Below, piece after piece: positions 1 through 4,482 of a stretch of DNA of 6,558 nt (position 1 is the stretch's first letter; each line of letters opens with the position of its first letter). The notes beneath the pieces were generated by a model. It searched no databases. It worked only from the letters and a program-made list of their open reading frames with translations, and was not told the origin of the DNA. The position numbers and the translations under genes are program-made. Source of the stretch: Candidatus Falkowbacteria bacterium RIFOXYC2_FULL_47_12 (lineage in GTDB: Bacteria; Patescibacteriota; Patescibacteriia; Patescibacteriales; XYC2-FULL-47-12); NCBI GenBank assembly GCA_001778285.1, contig MFGL01000012.1, forward strand, positions 1 to 6,558. Direction: 5' to 3'.

Positions 1-254
1 TGACTTTCAGTTCTATGGCGATGCGCCGCTGGCCGTAGGCTCTATGGATTGACATTACTTTTTCAATTGCCGCTTTCAAACCGCAACCTGACCGATTTTT
101 GTGTTTTTTCTTTATCGGCAAAAAGATTATTATCGCCAATGCTTTTGTGAAAAAAACGGATAAACTGCCACAACGTGAAAAAGAGAGGGCATTGCGGCAT
201 CGCGCGCATTACGAGCAACGAGTTCTAAATAATACTTACTATGCCAAATCTTAA
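1..254 (+). pseudogene. Degraded HigB/Gp49-type toxin (RelE/ParE-like mRNA interferase), 5' part missing or frameshifted
   Basis: Bases 93-254 read RFLCFF, then GKKIIIANAFVKKTDKLP, then REKERALRHRAHYEQR, ending in TAA at 252-254. This matches the C-terminal half of Gp49-like/HigB toxins, with their R-x-x-x-x-F-F, F-x-KK-T-x-K-x-P and E-x-x-x-A-x-x-R elements. Family members cleave mRNA at the ribosome and are held inactive by an HTH antitoxin encoded just downstream. Going upstream, this frame meets a TAG at 36-38 and has no ATG. The Leu-Tyr-x-Leu segment expected before the core instead appears in another frame near 40-55, and bases 2-49 are open in a third frame. The simplest reading is two small indels in a decayed gene; sequencing error or a left-edge artefact cannot be excluded. 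The TAA lies 14 bases inside the next gene, the overlap usual for such toxin-antitoxin pairs. Family call fairly sure; pseudogene status less so. Confidence 0.6.
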
Positions 255-573
255 ACATAATCTTATGCAACAACGCACACAACCACAATCAACGTATGAG
301 CGCGAAATGGCCGACCCCGCATTCAGAGCGCAATTTGAAATTGAGTATCAGCAATTTGCGCTCTCGGAAATTATGCTGCAGCTCATGCAGGAAGAAAAGC
401 TGTCTGTGCGGGCATTGGCCAAAGCGGCTGCTGTGTCGCCCGGCGTGATTCAGGACATCCGTTCCGGCAACCGTAAAAATATCACATTGCTCAATCTTTC
501 CAAAATTCTGAAAGCTCTAGGGAGTCGCGTGGCGGTACAGGTCGGCACGCAGTATGTGCCGTTGGAACGATAG
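241..573 (+). CDS. HigA-like antitoxin / XRE-family helix-turn-helix protein
   Basis: A 110-residue protein with an N-terminal arm (about 1-35, including TYEREMADPAFRAQF) and a helix-turn-helix at about 51-94: EEKLSVRALAKAAAVSPGVI, then QDIRSGNRKNITLLNLSKIL. The SVRALAKAA helix and the SPGVIQDIRSG recognition segment are typical of Cro/CI (XRE) antitoxins partnered with HigB/Gp49-type toxins. In that family the protein binds the toxin and represses its own promoter. The start at 241 overlaps the toxin remnant by 14 bases and has no clear Shine-Dalgarno, which fits translation by coupling from the toxin frame; an internal Met at residue 9 or 23 is possible. Because the toxin frame looks broken, this may now be an orphan antitoxin or simply a DNA-binding repressor. 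The stop is TAG at 571-573. Confidence 0.8.
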   Translation: MPNLKHNLMQQRTQPQSTYEREMADPAFRAQFEIEYQQFALSEIMLQLMQEEKLSVRALAKAAAVSPGVIQDIRSGNRKNITLLNLSKILKALGSRVAVQVGTQYVPLER

Positions 574-604
574 GAATGATATTCCCCCCATTCCCCCCTT
601 TTTT
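573..604 (+). repeat. Tandem ATTCCCCCC duplication followed by a T run, possible weak terminator
   Basis: The nine-base unit ATTCCCCCC occurs twice back to back (581-589 and 590-598) and is followed by six T (599-604). GGAAT at 573-577 can pair with ATTCC at 581-585, or with the second copy at 590-594, and the T run follows. The stem is short, so this is at best a weak intrinsic terminator for the antitoxin gene. The C runs are themselves slippage-prone. Confidence 0.35.
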
Positions 605-686
605 AACCTTAGCCGCTTTTTGCAATAGTTTGATTGAGCCCGATTCCAGCCTGCCGGCACACTGGCAGACCACGGGAGACATTTCT

Positions 687-745
687 TTCAAGGCTTGCCG
701 GTTTTTTATTGTAAAAATAGCCAAAATAAGCGGTTTTCCTTGACA
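687..745 (+). repeat. Promoter-proximal module, copy 1 (second copy at 3221-3284)
   Basis: Bases 712-736 are identical over 25 positions to 3249-3273. Key parts are AAAAATAGCC, then AAAATAAGCGGTTT. Similarity continues upstream through an AAGGCxTGxCGG segment and a T run, and in both places a TTGACA box begins a few bases downstream (740 here, 3279 in the other copy). Both copies therefore sit directly upstream of a -35 box. The role may be an AT-rich UP element, an operator for a shared regulator, or the relic of a duplicated intergenic segment; the sequence alone does not choose. Confidence 0.7.
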
Positions 746-767
746 AAATGGGGGGGGGTGATAAGGT
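740..767 (+). promoter_or_regulatory. Likely sigma-70 promoter of the peptide/radical SAM operon, with a G9 run in the spacer
   Basis: A consensus TTGACA (740-745) is followed after 16 bases by TGA-TAAGGT, an extended -10 (TG at 759-760, hexamer 762-767). The hexamer is a poor match to TATAAT, so the -10 call is uncertain. Nine consecutive G (750-758) lie within the spacer, so gain or loss of one G would change the -35 to -10 distance. Transcription would begin around 774, leaving a leader of about 80 bases before the peptide gene. Confidence 0.5.
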
Positions 768-843
768 AGTTTTAACCCTTAGTGTCTGTGTTTAAGTAGC
801 GGACACAGGCAATAGATCATTGTCATTCCCATTCAAAATAGCG

Positions 844-850
844 AGGAGGT
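844..850 (+). promoter_or_regulatory. Strong Shine-Dalgarno AGGAGGT fixing the peptide start
   Basis: AGGAGGT ends seven bases before ATG at 858. This makes 858 the start rather than the in-frame GTG at 849, which lies inside the Shine-Dalgarno itself. The near-perfect anti-16S match predicts high peptide translation, as expected for a RiPP precursor. Confidence 0.85.
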
Positions 851-857
851 GAATTTT

Positions 858-1040
858 ATGAGTGGTTTTGCCGTACCAACGACGCAGTCTTTCCAAAAAA
901 TTCGCGGCACAATCAACAACGGAATCGAGTTGCGTTGCGGCAGCTGTAGGTGCCAGTGCATCTGCAATTGTCCGAAGTCCTGTAAGAACTGCAAGCATCA
1001 TATAGACTTCGGTTTTATACAGGCGCACGCCGCTCGGTAA
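858..1040 (+). CDS. Cys-rich RiPP precursor peptide (putative ranthipeptide-like substrate)
   Basis: A 60-residue peptide. Residues 1-26 form a Cys-free leader (MSGFAVPTTQSFQKI, RGTINNGIEL). Residues 27-45 hold eight cysteines, at 27, 30, 32, 34, 36, 38, 42 and 45, in the order C-x2-C-x-C-x-C-x-C-x-C-x3-C-x2-C. Residues 46-60 (KHHIDFGFIQAHAAR) form a Cys-free tail. The dense CxC ladder, small size, strong Shine-Dalgarno and a radical SAM/SPASM enzyme gene 69 bases downstream together indicate a ribosomal precursor modified by that enzyme. Enzymes of this type on Cys-rich peptides (SCIFF and related ranthipeptide systems) link Cys sulfur to neighbouring residues as thioethers; the candidate acceptors here would be residues between or near the cysteines, which is inference. 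No secretion signal is seen. The final product, its activity and any leader cleavage site are unknown. An unmodified metal-binding peptide is the main alternative. Confidence 0.78.
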   Translation: MSGFAVPTTQSFQKIRGTINNGIELRCGSCRCQCICNCPKSCKNCKHHIDFGFIQAHAAR

Positions 1041-1053
1041 ATCTACGGCATGG

Positions 1054-1103
1054 GGGAGGTAAAAGTTTTTTATTTTTTACCTCCCTCACACATTTTCGGA
1101 GGT
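1054..1103 (+). promoter_or_regulatory. Intercistronic hairpin with competing pairing to the maturase Shine-Dalgarno
   Basis: GGGAGGTAAAA (1054-1064) and TTTTACCTCCC (1075-1085) form a perfect 11-base-pair stem with a 10-base loop between the peptide and enzyme genes. No T run follows, so it is not a plain terminator. Such hairpins commonly protect the upstream peptide mRNA or attenuate the downstream gene, giving more peptide than enzyme. In addition, ACCTCC (1079-1084) is complementary to the enzyme's own Shine-Dalgarno, GGAGGT at 1098-1103. It can therefore pair with the left arm (site open) or with the Shine-Dalgarno (site closed). The complementarity is seen; the switch is inferred. Confidence 0.6.
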
Positions 1104-1109
1104 TAAACG

Positions 1110-2492
1110 ATGGAACAATATTTACGTCTTTCTGATTTTTGCCACATTGAAGCCGTCGGTAACGGAACATTTGTTTTGTACAATGCTTTAACCGCCGGCG
1201 TTTTATTTGTTGAAGGAGCAATCGCTCAACTATTACGGAATGCGGCTGGCAATATTTTTGCTCTTGATGATATTCCGTTATCAGAACATCAGCGGAATAT
1301 TTTTTCAGCCGCGCTGTTGGAACGTCGTTTGGCTTTTCCGGTTGGCCAGCGTCTGGATTTGGAAGATTACCAAAAAATGCAGAAACTTTTACAAGGCAAT
1401 GGTATCGGCATTCTCTATTTATTGTTAGCCGATGGCTGCAATTTAGCATGCAAGTATTGCTATATTGAGAATGCCATTCCCTTGACGCATGTGTTCAGCA
1501 CGATGACACAGGATACGGCTGAAGCCGCTTTACAGTCATTTGCGCGCGTGGTTGCGCAAGACATCGAAGAACCGCAGGTTATTCTTTATGGCGGGGAACC
1601 CCTGTTGAATAAATCGGTACTATATTGGGTTATCAATCGTGTAGTAGCGCTAAAACAGGAAAGTGTTCTACCGGAGAAAACAGGCATAACCATTAATACG
1701 AATGGTACGCTCATTGACCAGACGTTCATCAGTTTTGTTAAGGGAAAAAATATTCAGATTTCCATTTCCCTTGACGGTAAGCAAGACGCACATGATATGA
1801 TGCGTTGCTATAGGGATGGATCGGGCAGTTTTGAAAACGTGATGAATGCCTGCAAGCAAATGCGAAACAACGGCGTTGATTTTGGCTTTAGCGTTACCGT
1901 TACCAAAGCCAACATTGAACACATGGAAGAAATCATTCTTTGGCTTCATGAAGAGTTTCAGATTAACTCCATTGGTTTTAACATAGTCATTGATCGTAAC
2001 GAGGAGTTGTTGGGCATGTCGGAAGATGTATTTGCCGATAAGCTCACGCAACAGCTCATTCAGTGTTTCAAACTCTGCCGCGAAAAAGGCATCTACGAAG
2101 ACCGTATTATGCGCAAAGTAGACGCTTTTATCAAAGGATACCCTTATCTTTATGATTGCGGCGCACCCGGTGATCAGATGGTGGTAACGCCGCAAGGCAT
2201 GGTCGGCGTTTGCCAGGCGTTCTGCGGCTCGCAAAAATACTTTATTCCTCTTGCCGATTTCAAAGAGCCGAGTAATCACCCCATATGGCAACAGTGGCGT
2301 TACCGTTCGCCCTTTTACCAAAAGCAATGCTATGACTGCGTCGCTTTGGGTATTTGCGGTGGCGGATGTCCGTACAACGCGGAGAAACAGCACGGCAGTA
2401 TGTGGGCGCTGGATGACATGTTTTGCACGCATGCCCGAGGCACACTCCGTTTTTTGCTCCAAGATTTGTACCGGCAGCAAACACAAGAGTAA
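1110..2492 (+). CDS. Radical SAM/SPASM peptide maturase
   Basis: A 460-residue enzyme. Residues 1 to about 85 look like a PqqD/RRE-type winged-helix domain that would bind the peptide leader (YNALTAGVLF at 24-33). The radical SAM core begins at about 98, with the cluster motif CNLACKYC (C110, C114, C117) binding the 4Fe-4S cluster that cleaves S-adenosylmethionine. It continues with GGEP at 161-164, TINTNGT at 194-200 and SISLDG at 218-223. A complete SPASM domain follows: C350, then G363-x4-C368, then C407-x2-C410-x5-C416-x3-C420, then C439, enough for two auxiliary clusters. C372 is an extra Cys nearby. Length and layout match Cys-rich-peptide maturases such as the SCIFF and CcpM types. GGAGGT at 1098-1103 supports the ATG at 1110. 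The adjacent eight-Cys peptide is the obvious substrate, and thioether formation is the most likely reaction; another radical chemistry (for example epimerisation or C-C linkage) is possible. Function class very sure, exact reaction not. Confidence 0.93.
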   Translation: MEQYLRLSDFCHIEAVGNGTFVLYNALTAGVLFVEGAIAQLLRNAAGNIFALDDIPLSEHQRNIFSAALLERRLAFPVGQRLDLEDYQKMQKLLQGNGIGILYLLLADGCNLACKYCYIENAIPLTHVFSTMTQDTAEAALQSFARVVAQDIEEPQVILYGGEPLLNKSVLYWVINRVVALKQESVLPEKTGITINTNGTLIDQTFISFVKGKNIQISISLDGKQDAHDMMRCYRDGSGSFENVMNACKQMRNNGVDFGFSVTVTKANIEHMEEIILWLHEEFQINSIGFNIVIDRNEELLGMSEDVFADKLTQQLIQCFKLCREKGIYEDRIMRKVDAFIKGYPYLYDCGAPGDQMVVTPQGMVGVCQAFCGSQKYFIPLADFKEPSNHPIWQQWRYRSPFYQKQCYDCVALGICGGGCPYNAEKQHGSMWALDDMFCTHARGTLRFLLQDLYRQQTQE

Positions 2493-2518
2493 TGTTTATA
2501 CGCAGGGTATGCTATAAT
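2490..2518 (+). promoter_or_regulatory. Extended -10 promoter upstream of the HELVISH protein gene
   Basis: TG-C-TATAAT (TG at 2510-2511, hexamer 2513-2518) is a perfect extended -10. The hexamer at -35 spacing (2490-2495) is a poor match, which the TG extension can offset. TGTTTATACG at 2493-2502 recurs at 4019-4028, ahead of another extended -10. The promoter overlaps the stop codon region of the radical SAM gene and the left arm of the next inverted repeat. Confidence 0.55.
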
Positions 2519-2556
2519 GGTTACGTGTTTCCTCTGGAGATTCGTAACCATTTTTT
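2516..2556 (+). terminator. Hairpin plus T run after the radical SAM gene, overlapping the next promoter
   Basis: AATGGTTACG (2516-2525) and CGTAACCATT (2543-2552) are perfect 10-base inverted repeats with a 17-base loop; the T run spans 2551-2556. This is the form of an intrinsic terminator for the operon ending at 2492. The left arm starts inside the TATAAT at 2513-2518, and the next gene's ATG is only nine bases from the hairpin, so the element could instead be an attenuator or an operator of the next gene. Confidence 0.6.
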
Positions 2557-2560
2557 ATAT

Positions 2561-3187
2561 ATGCAGGTACAATTTATCATTGATAAAAAATATGACCGGC
2601 AATTTGTGCGCGGCAAAAAATCGTTGCAGTTTTTTACCGCGCAATACAAAGTATCCCGATTTTTTATGGAGGCAACGCTTAAGTTATATCAAAAATCATG
2701 GGACGAAATAAATGATGCATTCTCTAACTACATCGCGAGAGAGACGGGTTATAACTGGTTCTATGATGCATATAAATGCGTTCTCTCGCCAGTGCATGTC
2801 GGCATCGCGAACTGGGGCAGAGAGCCGATAATCGTGCGCGCATGGCAGGAAAACTCCTACACCCAGCGCCGCATTACCGCACATGAACTTGTCATTTCTC
2901 ACTACTTTGAAATATACCGCCGCCATTACGCTCACAATTATCCGCTGACCGACGGACAGGTGTGGGCGCTGGCTGAAATTGCCGCGTTCGCTCTGACTTC
3001 ATTACCGCGGGATATACGGCAATTTTGGCCGTGGGATTCTTCCGGATACTATACTGACCACAACTACCCGCAGATTGTGCCGCTGCAGAAAAAATTAAAA
3101 AACTCTTTTTTGAAAAAGAAAAATTTTGAGGAGTATATGAAACGCGGTTTTGCGCTGGTTAAAAAATTTTCTGACTTGAAGCCGTAA
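2561..3187 (+). CDS. Uncharacterised protein with HELVISH metallopeptidase-like motif
   Basis: A 208-residue soluble protein, rich in Tyr, Trp and His, with no signal peptide or membrane segment. The segment TAHELVISHYFEIY (107-120) looks like a zinc-peptidase helix, but the second His of HExxH is replaced by Ile112 and the next His is at 114. H108, E109, H114 and E139 (in WALAEIAAF) are the candidate metal ligands if it binds metal at all. Other striking stretches are CVLSPVHVGIANWGREP (73-89) and FWPWDSSGYYTDHNYPQIV (155-173); the C-terminal third is Lys/Phe-rich. ATG at 2561 is chosen because protein-like sequence (MQVQFIIDKKYDRQF) begins there, though no Shine-Dalgarno is evident. The open frame extends upstream to 2423 only as overlap with the previous gene. 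Met at 2666 is a fallback start. It may be an inactive peptidase relative; a role in peptide processing is only a positional guess, since it appears to have its own promoter. Confidence 0.75.
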   Translation: MQVQFIIDKKYDRQFVRGKKSLQFFTAQYKVSRFFMEATLKLYQKSWDEINDAFSNYIARETGYNWFYDAYKCVLSPVHVGIANWGREPIIVRAWQENSYTQRRITAHELVISHYFEIYRRHYAHNYPLTDGQVWALAEIAAFALTSLPRDIRQFWPWDSSGYYTDHNYPQIVPLQKKLKNSFLKKKNFEEYMKRGFALVKKFSDLKP

Positions 3188-3220
3188 AATTGTTACTGTT
3201 ATTTGGGGTCGGCATGGTCG

Positions 3221-3284
3221 TGAAAGGCCTGTCGGCTATTTTTTATGCTAAAAATAGCCAAAATAAGCGGTTTATCTATTGACA
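3221..3284 (+). repeat. Promoter-proximal module, copy 2 (first copy at 687-745)
   Basis: Bases 3249-3273 match 712-736 exactly, with further similarity upstream and TTGACA just downstream. In this copy GGCTATTTTT (3234-3243) and AAAAATAGCC (3250-3259) form a perfect 10-base inverted repeat with a six-base loop. In copy 1 the left arm lacks the CTA, so the palindrome is imperfect. No T run follows the right arm, so it is unlikely to be a + strand terminator; an operator or a relic repeat is more likely. Confidence 0.7.
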
Positions 3285-3307
3285 AAGAACTTTAGATATG
3301 CTATAAT
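3279..3307 (+). promoter_or_regulatory. Consensus sigma-70 promoter for the membrane protein gene
   Basis: TTGACA (3279-3284) and TATAAT (3302-3307) are both perfect and separated by exactly 17 bases. Transcription would start near 3314, giving a leader of about 42 bases. This is the strongest promoter in the window and predicts constitutive or high expression unless the adjacent inverted repeat binds a repressor. Confidence 0.9.
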
Positions 3308-3355
3308 ATATTTAGGATTTGTTCTTATCAAAACTAAACAAAGGAGGGCAAGACC

Positions 3356-3934
3356 ATGCCCGCCAACCGAACAATGCTGTTCGTTGTTTTGGCGGCAGGA
3401 GTTATAGGTCTTGCCGCCATTGCGTTCTTAAGGTCAGCCTCCCACCGGCAGACCTTAAAAAAAGTTTGGGCCCGAGCGGCGACGCTCATGGCCGGCCTGA
3501 TGATGAAGCGCCTCATCAACTGGCCGTTTGATTGGATACTGTACCCAGCCATGATGCTGTGGCTAGGGAATCTGGCAGGCGGTCTCGTCATGATCGCCCT
3601 GTCAGTGCCTCTAAACGTATGCGTCATTTACGCGTACGATTGGGCGCAGACTGACTGGCTGCTGATTGAAACTTTGAAAAAGTTTCGAGATAGCAGCCAA
3701 AAGAGCGGTTGGCGCCGGCACATCGCCAGCCTCATGGAAAAGAGCGACATTATCTTCTTTTTCGTCCTGTGCTGGGACGACCCGATAACGGTCGTCCTAT
3801 ATTTCCGTCACGGCAGTTTTAACGGCATGACCGGCCGTGACTGGAAAATATTTTTTGCGGCGACAGTGGTCGCCAATCTTTACTGGATCGCCGGGGTGGC
3901 GGTGCTTCTAGAGGGAGTAAAGTCATTTTTTTAA
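3356..3934 (+). CDS. Multi-pass membrane protein of unknown function
   Basis: A 192-residue integral membrane protein. Hydrophobic segments lie at about 6-25, 58-76 and 77-95 (a likely hairpin), 131-150 and 165-186. A basic, Arg/Lys-rich loop at 26-53 and a polar loop at 96-130 separate them. The segment IIFFFVLCWDDPITVVLYF (132-150) places Asp141, Asp142 and Pro143 in the middle of an otherwise hydrophobic span, followed by RHGSFNGMTGRDWK (151-164). Buried acidic residues of this kind often mark ion or substrate paths, but no transporter family is recognised. AAGGAGG at 3341-3347, eight bases before ATG 3356, fixes the start. It is a single-gene unit with its own consensus promoter and strong terminator. 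It resembles, in my judgement only, small conserved membrane proteins of Patescibacteria. Confidence 0.85.
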   Translation: MPANRTMLFVVLAAGVIGLAAIAFLRSASHRQTLKKVWARAATLMAGLMMKRLINWPFDWILYPAMMLWLGNLAGGLVMIALSVPLNVCVIYAYDWAQTDWLLIETLKKFRDSSQKSGWRRHIASLMEKSDIIFFFVLCWDDPITVVLYFRHGSFNGMTGRDWKIFFAATVVANLYWIAGVAVLLEGVKSFF

Positions 3935-3983
3935 CCGCATTTTGTATCTGACCCTTGTGTCTGATATAAGATGCGGTTTTTTA
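3933..3983 (+). terminator. Strong intrinsic terminator
   Basis: AACCGCAT (3933-3940) pairs with ATGCGGTT (3971-3978). The stem then continues inward, TTGTATC (3942-3948) with GATATAA (3963-3969), through one G-T wobble, and a further GAC/GTC pairing lies near the loop. The right arm runs straight into a T run (3977-3982). The stem begins within the stop codon of the membrane protein gene. Confidence 0.9.
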
Positions 3984-4015
3984 TATTTTCTCTGCAATCA
4001 GCGTCGACGCAAAAG

Positions 4016-4045
4016 TTGTGTTTATACGGTGTAATGTGATATAAT
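4016..4045 (+). promoter_or_regulatory. Extended -10 promoter of the three-gene set
   Basis: TG-A-TATAAT (TG at 4037-4038, hexamer 4040-4045) is a perfect extended -10. A weak -35, TTGTGT (4016-4021), lies 18 bases upstream. TGTTTATACG at 4019-4028 is shared with the promoter at 2490-2518 at nearly the same distance from the -10. Transcription would start near 4052, giving a leader of about 25 bases. Confidence 0.7.
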
Positions 4046-4075
4046 CTTAATAAGAAAATAGATACAGTGAATTCT

Positions 4076-4477
4076 ATGGAAACACCCAGTGAATCATTAA
4101 TCGTAAGCGGGCGGCATTCAGGCGCACTCTTTAGTGTACTGCTATTACTTGTTATAGCAGTAGCAAGTTTTTCTTATTATAAATTTATTGTACGTCAAGA
4201 CTTTTTGGTGTACGCCCAAGTGAGTTGCGATCCGGCGACAGAAGAATGTTTTGTACAGCCGTGCGTTCCTAATGAAGAGGGGACTTGCGCAAGTGAAGAG
4301 GATGATTATTATTACAAAATAATACAAAAACCAGCTCGTACCATTCCTATCTGCAATCCACAAAATGAGCAGGACTGTCCGGAACTTGCGTGTGAAGAAG
4401 GAGATGCGCTATGCGAGGTAGTGTATTGTTCACCAGATAATGCGTTGCTTTATTCAGAGACGGACTATTGCGAATAA
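4076..4477 (+). CDS. Membrane-anchored Cys-rich extracytoplasmic protein
   Basis: From ATG 4076 this is 133 residues. A short N-terminal part is followed by one hydrophobic span at about 16-38 (ALFSVLLLLVIAVASF then SYYKFIV), most likely an uncleaved signal anchor. The rest is an acidic exported domain with ten cysteines, at 51, 58, 63, 71, 93, 101, 106, 113, 118 and 132. Two clusters begin alike, CDPATEEC (51-58) and CNPQNEQDC (93-101), suggesting an internal duplication, and a Tyr-rich link (DDYYYKII) lies between them. The even Cys count suggests disulfides outside the membrane; metal binding is an alternative. No enzyme motif is seen. An in-frame GTG at 4067 is possible, but neither start has a good Shine-Dalgarno. 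It is the first gene of the set leading to the histidine kinase, so a sensing or envelope role is plausible but inferred. Confidence 0.8.
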   Translation: METPSESLIVSGRHSGALFSVLLLLVIAVASFSYYKFIVRQDFLVYAQVSCDPATEECFVQPCVPNEEGTCASEEDDYYYKIIQKPARTIPICNPQNEQDCPELACEEGDALCEVVYCSPDNALLYSETDYCE

Positions 4478-4482
4478 TTTAT

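Larger units (their letters stand above)
574..857 (+). other. Intergenic region between antitoxin and Cys-rich peptide gene
   Basis: No gene is supported in these 284 bases. They contain, in order: the tandem C-rich repeat; a CCGGCA (654-659) / TGCCGG (696-701) inverted repeat with a long 36-base loop followed by TTTTTT, a possible terminator; one copy of the promoter-proximal repeat shared with 3221-3284; a TTGACA box at 740-745 with a nine-G run after it; and a likely 5' leader of roughly 80 bases. That leader has two overlapping five-base pairings, GTGTC with GACAC and CTGTG with CACAG, between about 783 and 808. The open minus-strand frames here show no recognisable protein. Confidence 0.6.
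3188..3355 (+). other. Intergenic region with repeat copy 2, promoter and leader
   Basis: No gene is supported. The stretch carries the second copy of the promoter-proximal module, a 10-base inverted repeat, a consensus promoter and a leader of about 40 bases ending in a strong Shine-Dalgarno (AAGGAGG, 3341-3347). AGCCG at 3180-3184 can pair with CGGCT at 3233-3237 ahead of a T run, but over a 48-base loop, so a terminator for the preceding gene is only weakly supported. Confidence 0.55.

Noticed and set aside
849..857. GTG start giving a peptide three residues longer
   Set aside because: The GTG is partly inside the Shine-Dalgarno AGGAGGT; ATG 858 has ideal spacing.
491..1028. Minus-strand open frames at 491-724 and 792-1028
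   Set aside because: They overlap the antitoxin gene, the promoter or the Cys-rich peptide and show no ribosome site or recognisable protein.
1050..1106. Eighteen-codon ORF (MGEVKVFYFL...) spanning the intercistronic hairpin
   Set aside because: It has no Shine-Dalgarno of its own, and its sequence is explained by the hairpin arms. It would only matter if ribosome passage through the hairpin were shown.
1668..2486. Long open minus-strand frame of 272 codons
   Set aside because: It lies entirely antisense to the radical SAM gene, whose motifs are complete, and its translation has no domain-like sequence.
2423..2560. Upstream extension of the HELVISH protein gene
   Set aside because: It overlaps the end of the radical SAM gene in another frame and crosses the promoter and hairpin; protein-like sequence begins at ATG 2561.
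4468..4482. TTG start five codons upstream of the unrecognised protein
   Set aside because: It overlaps the preceding gene and lacks a ribosome site; ATG 4483, just after the preceding stop, is simpler.
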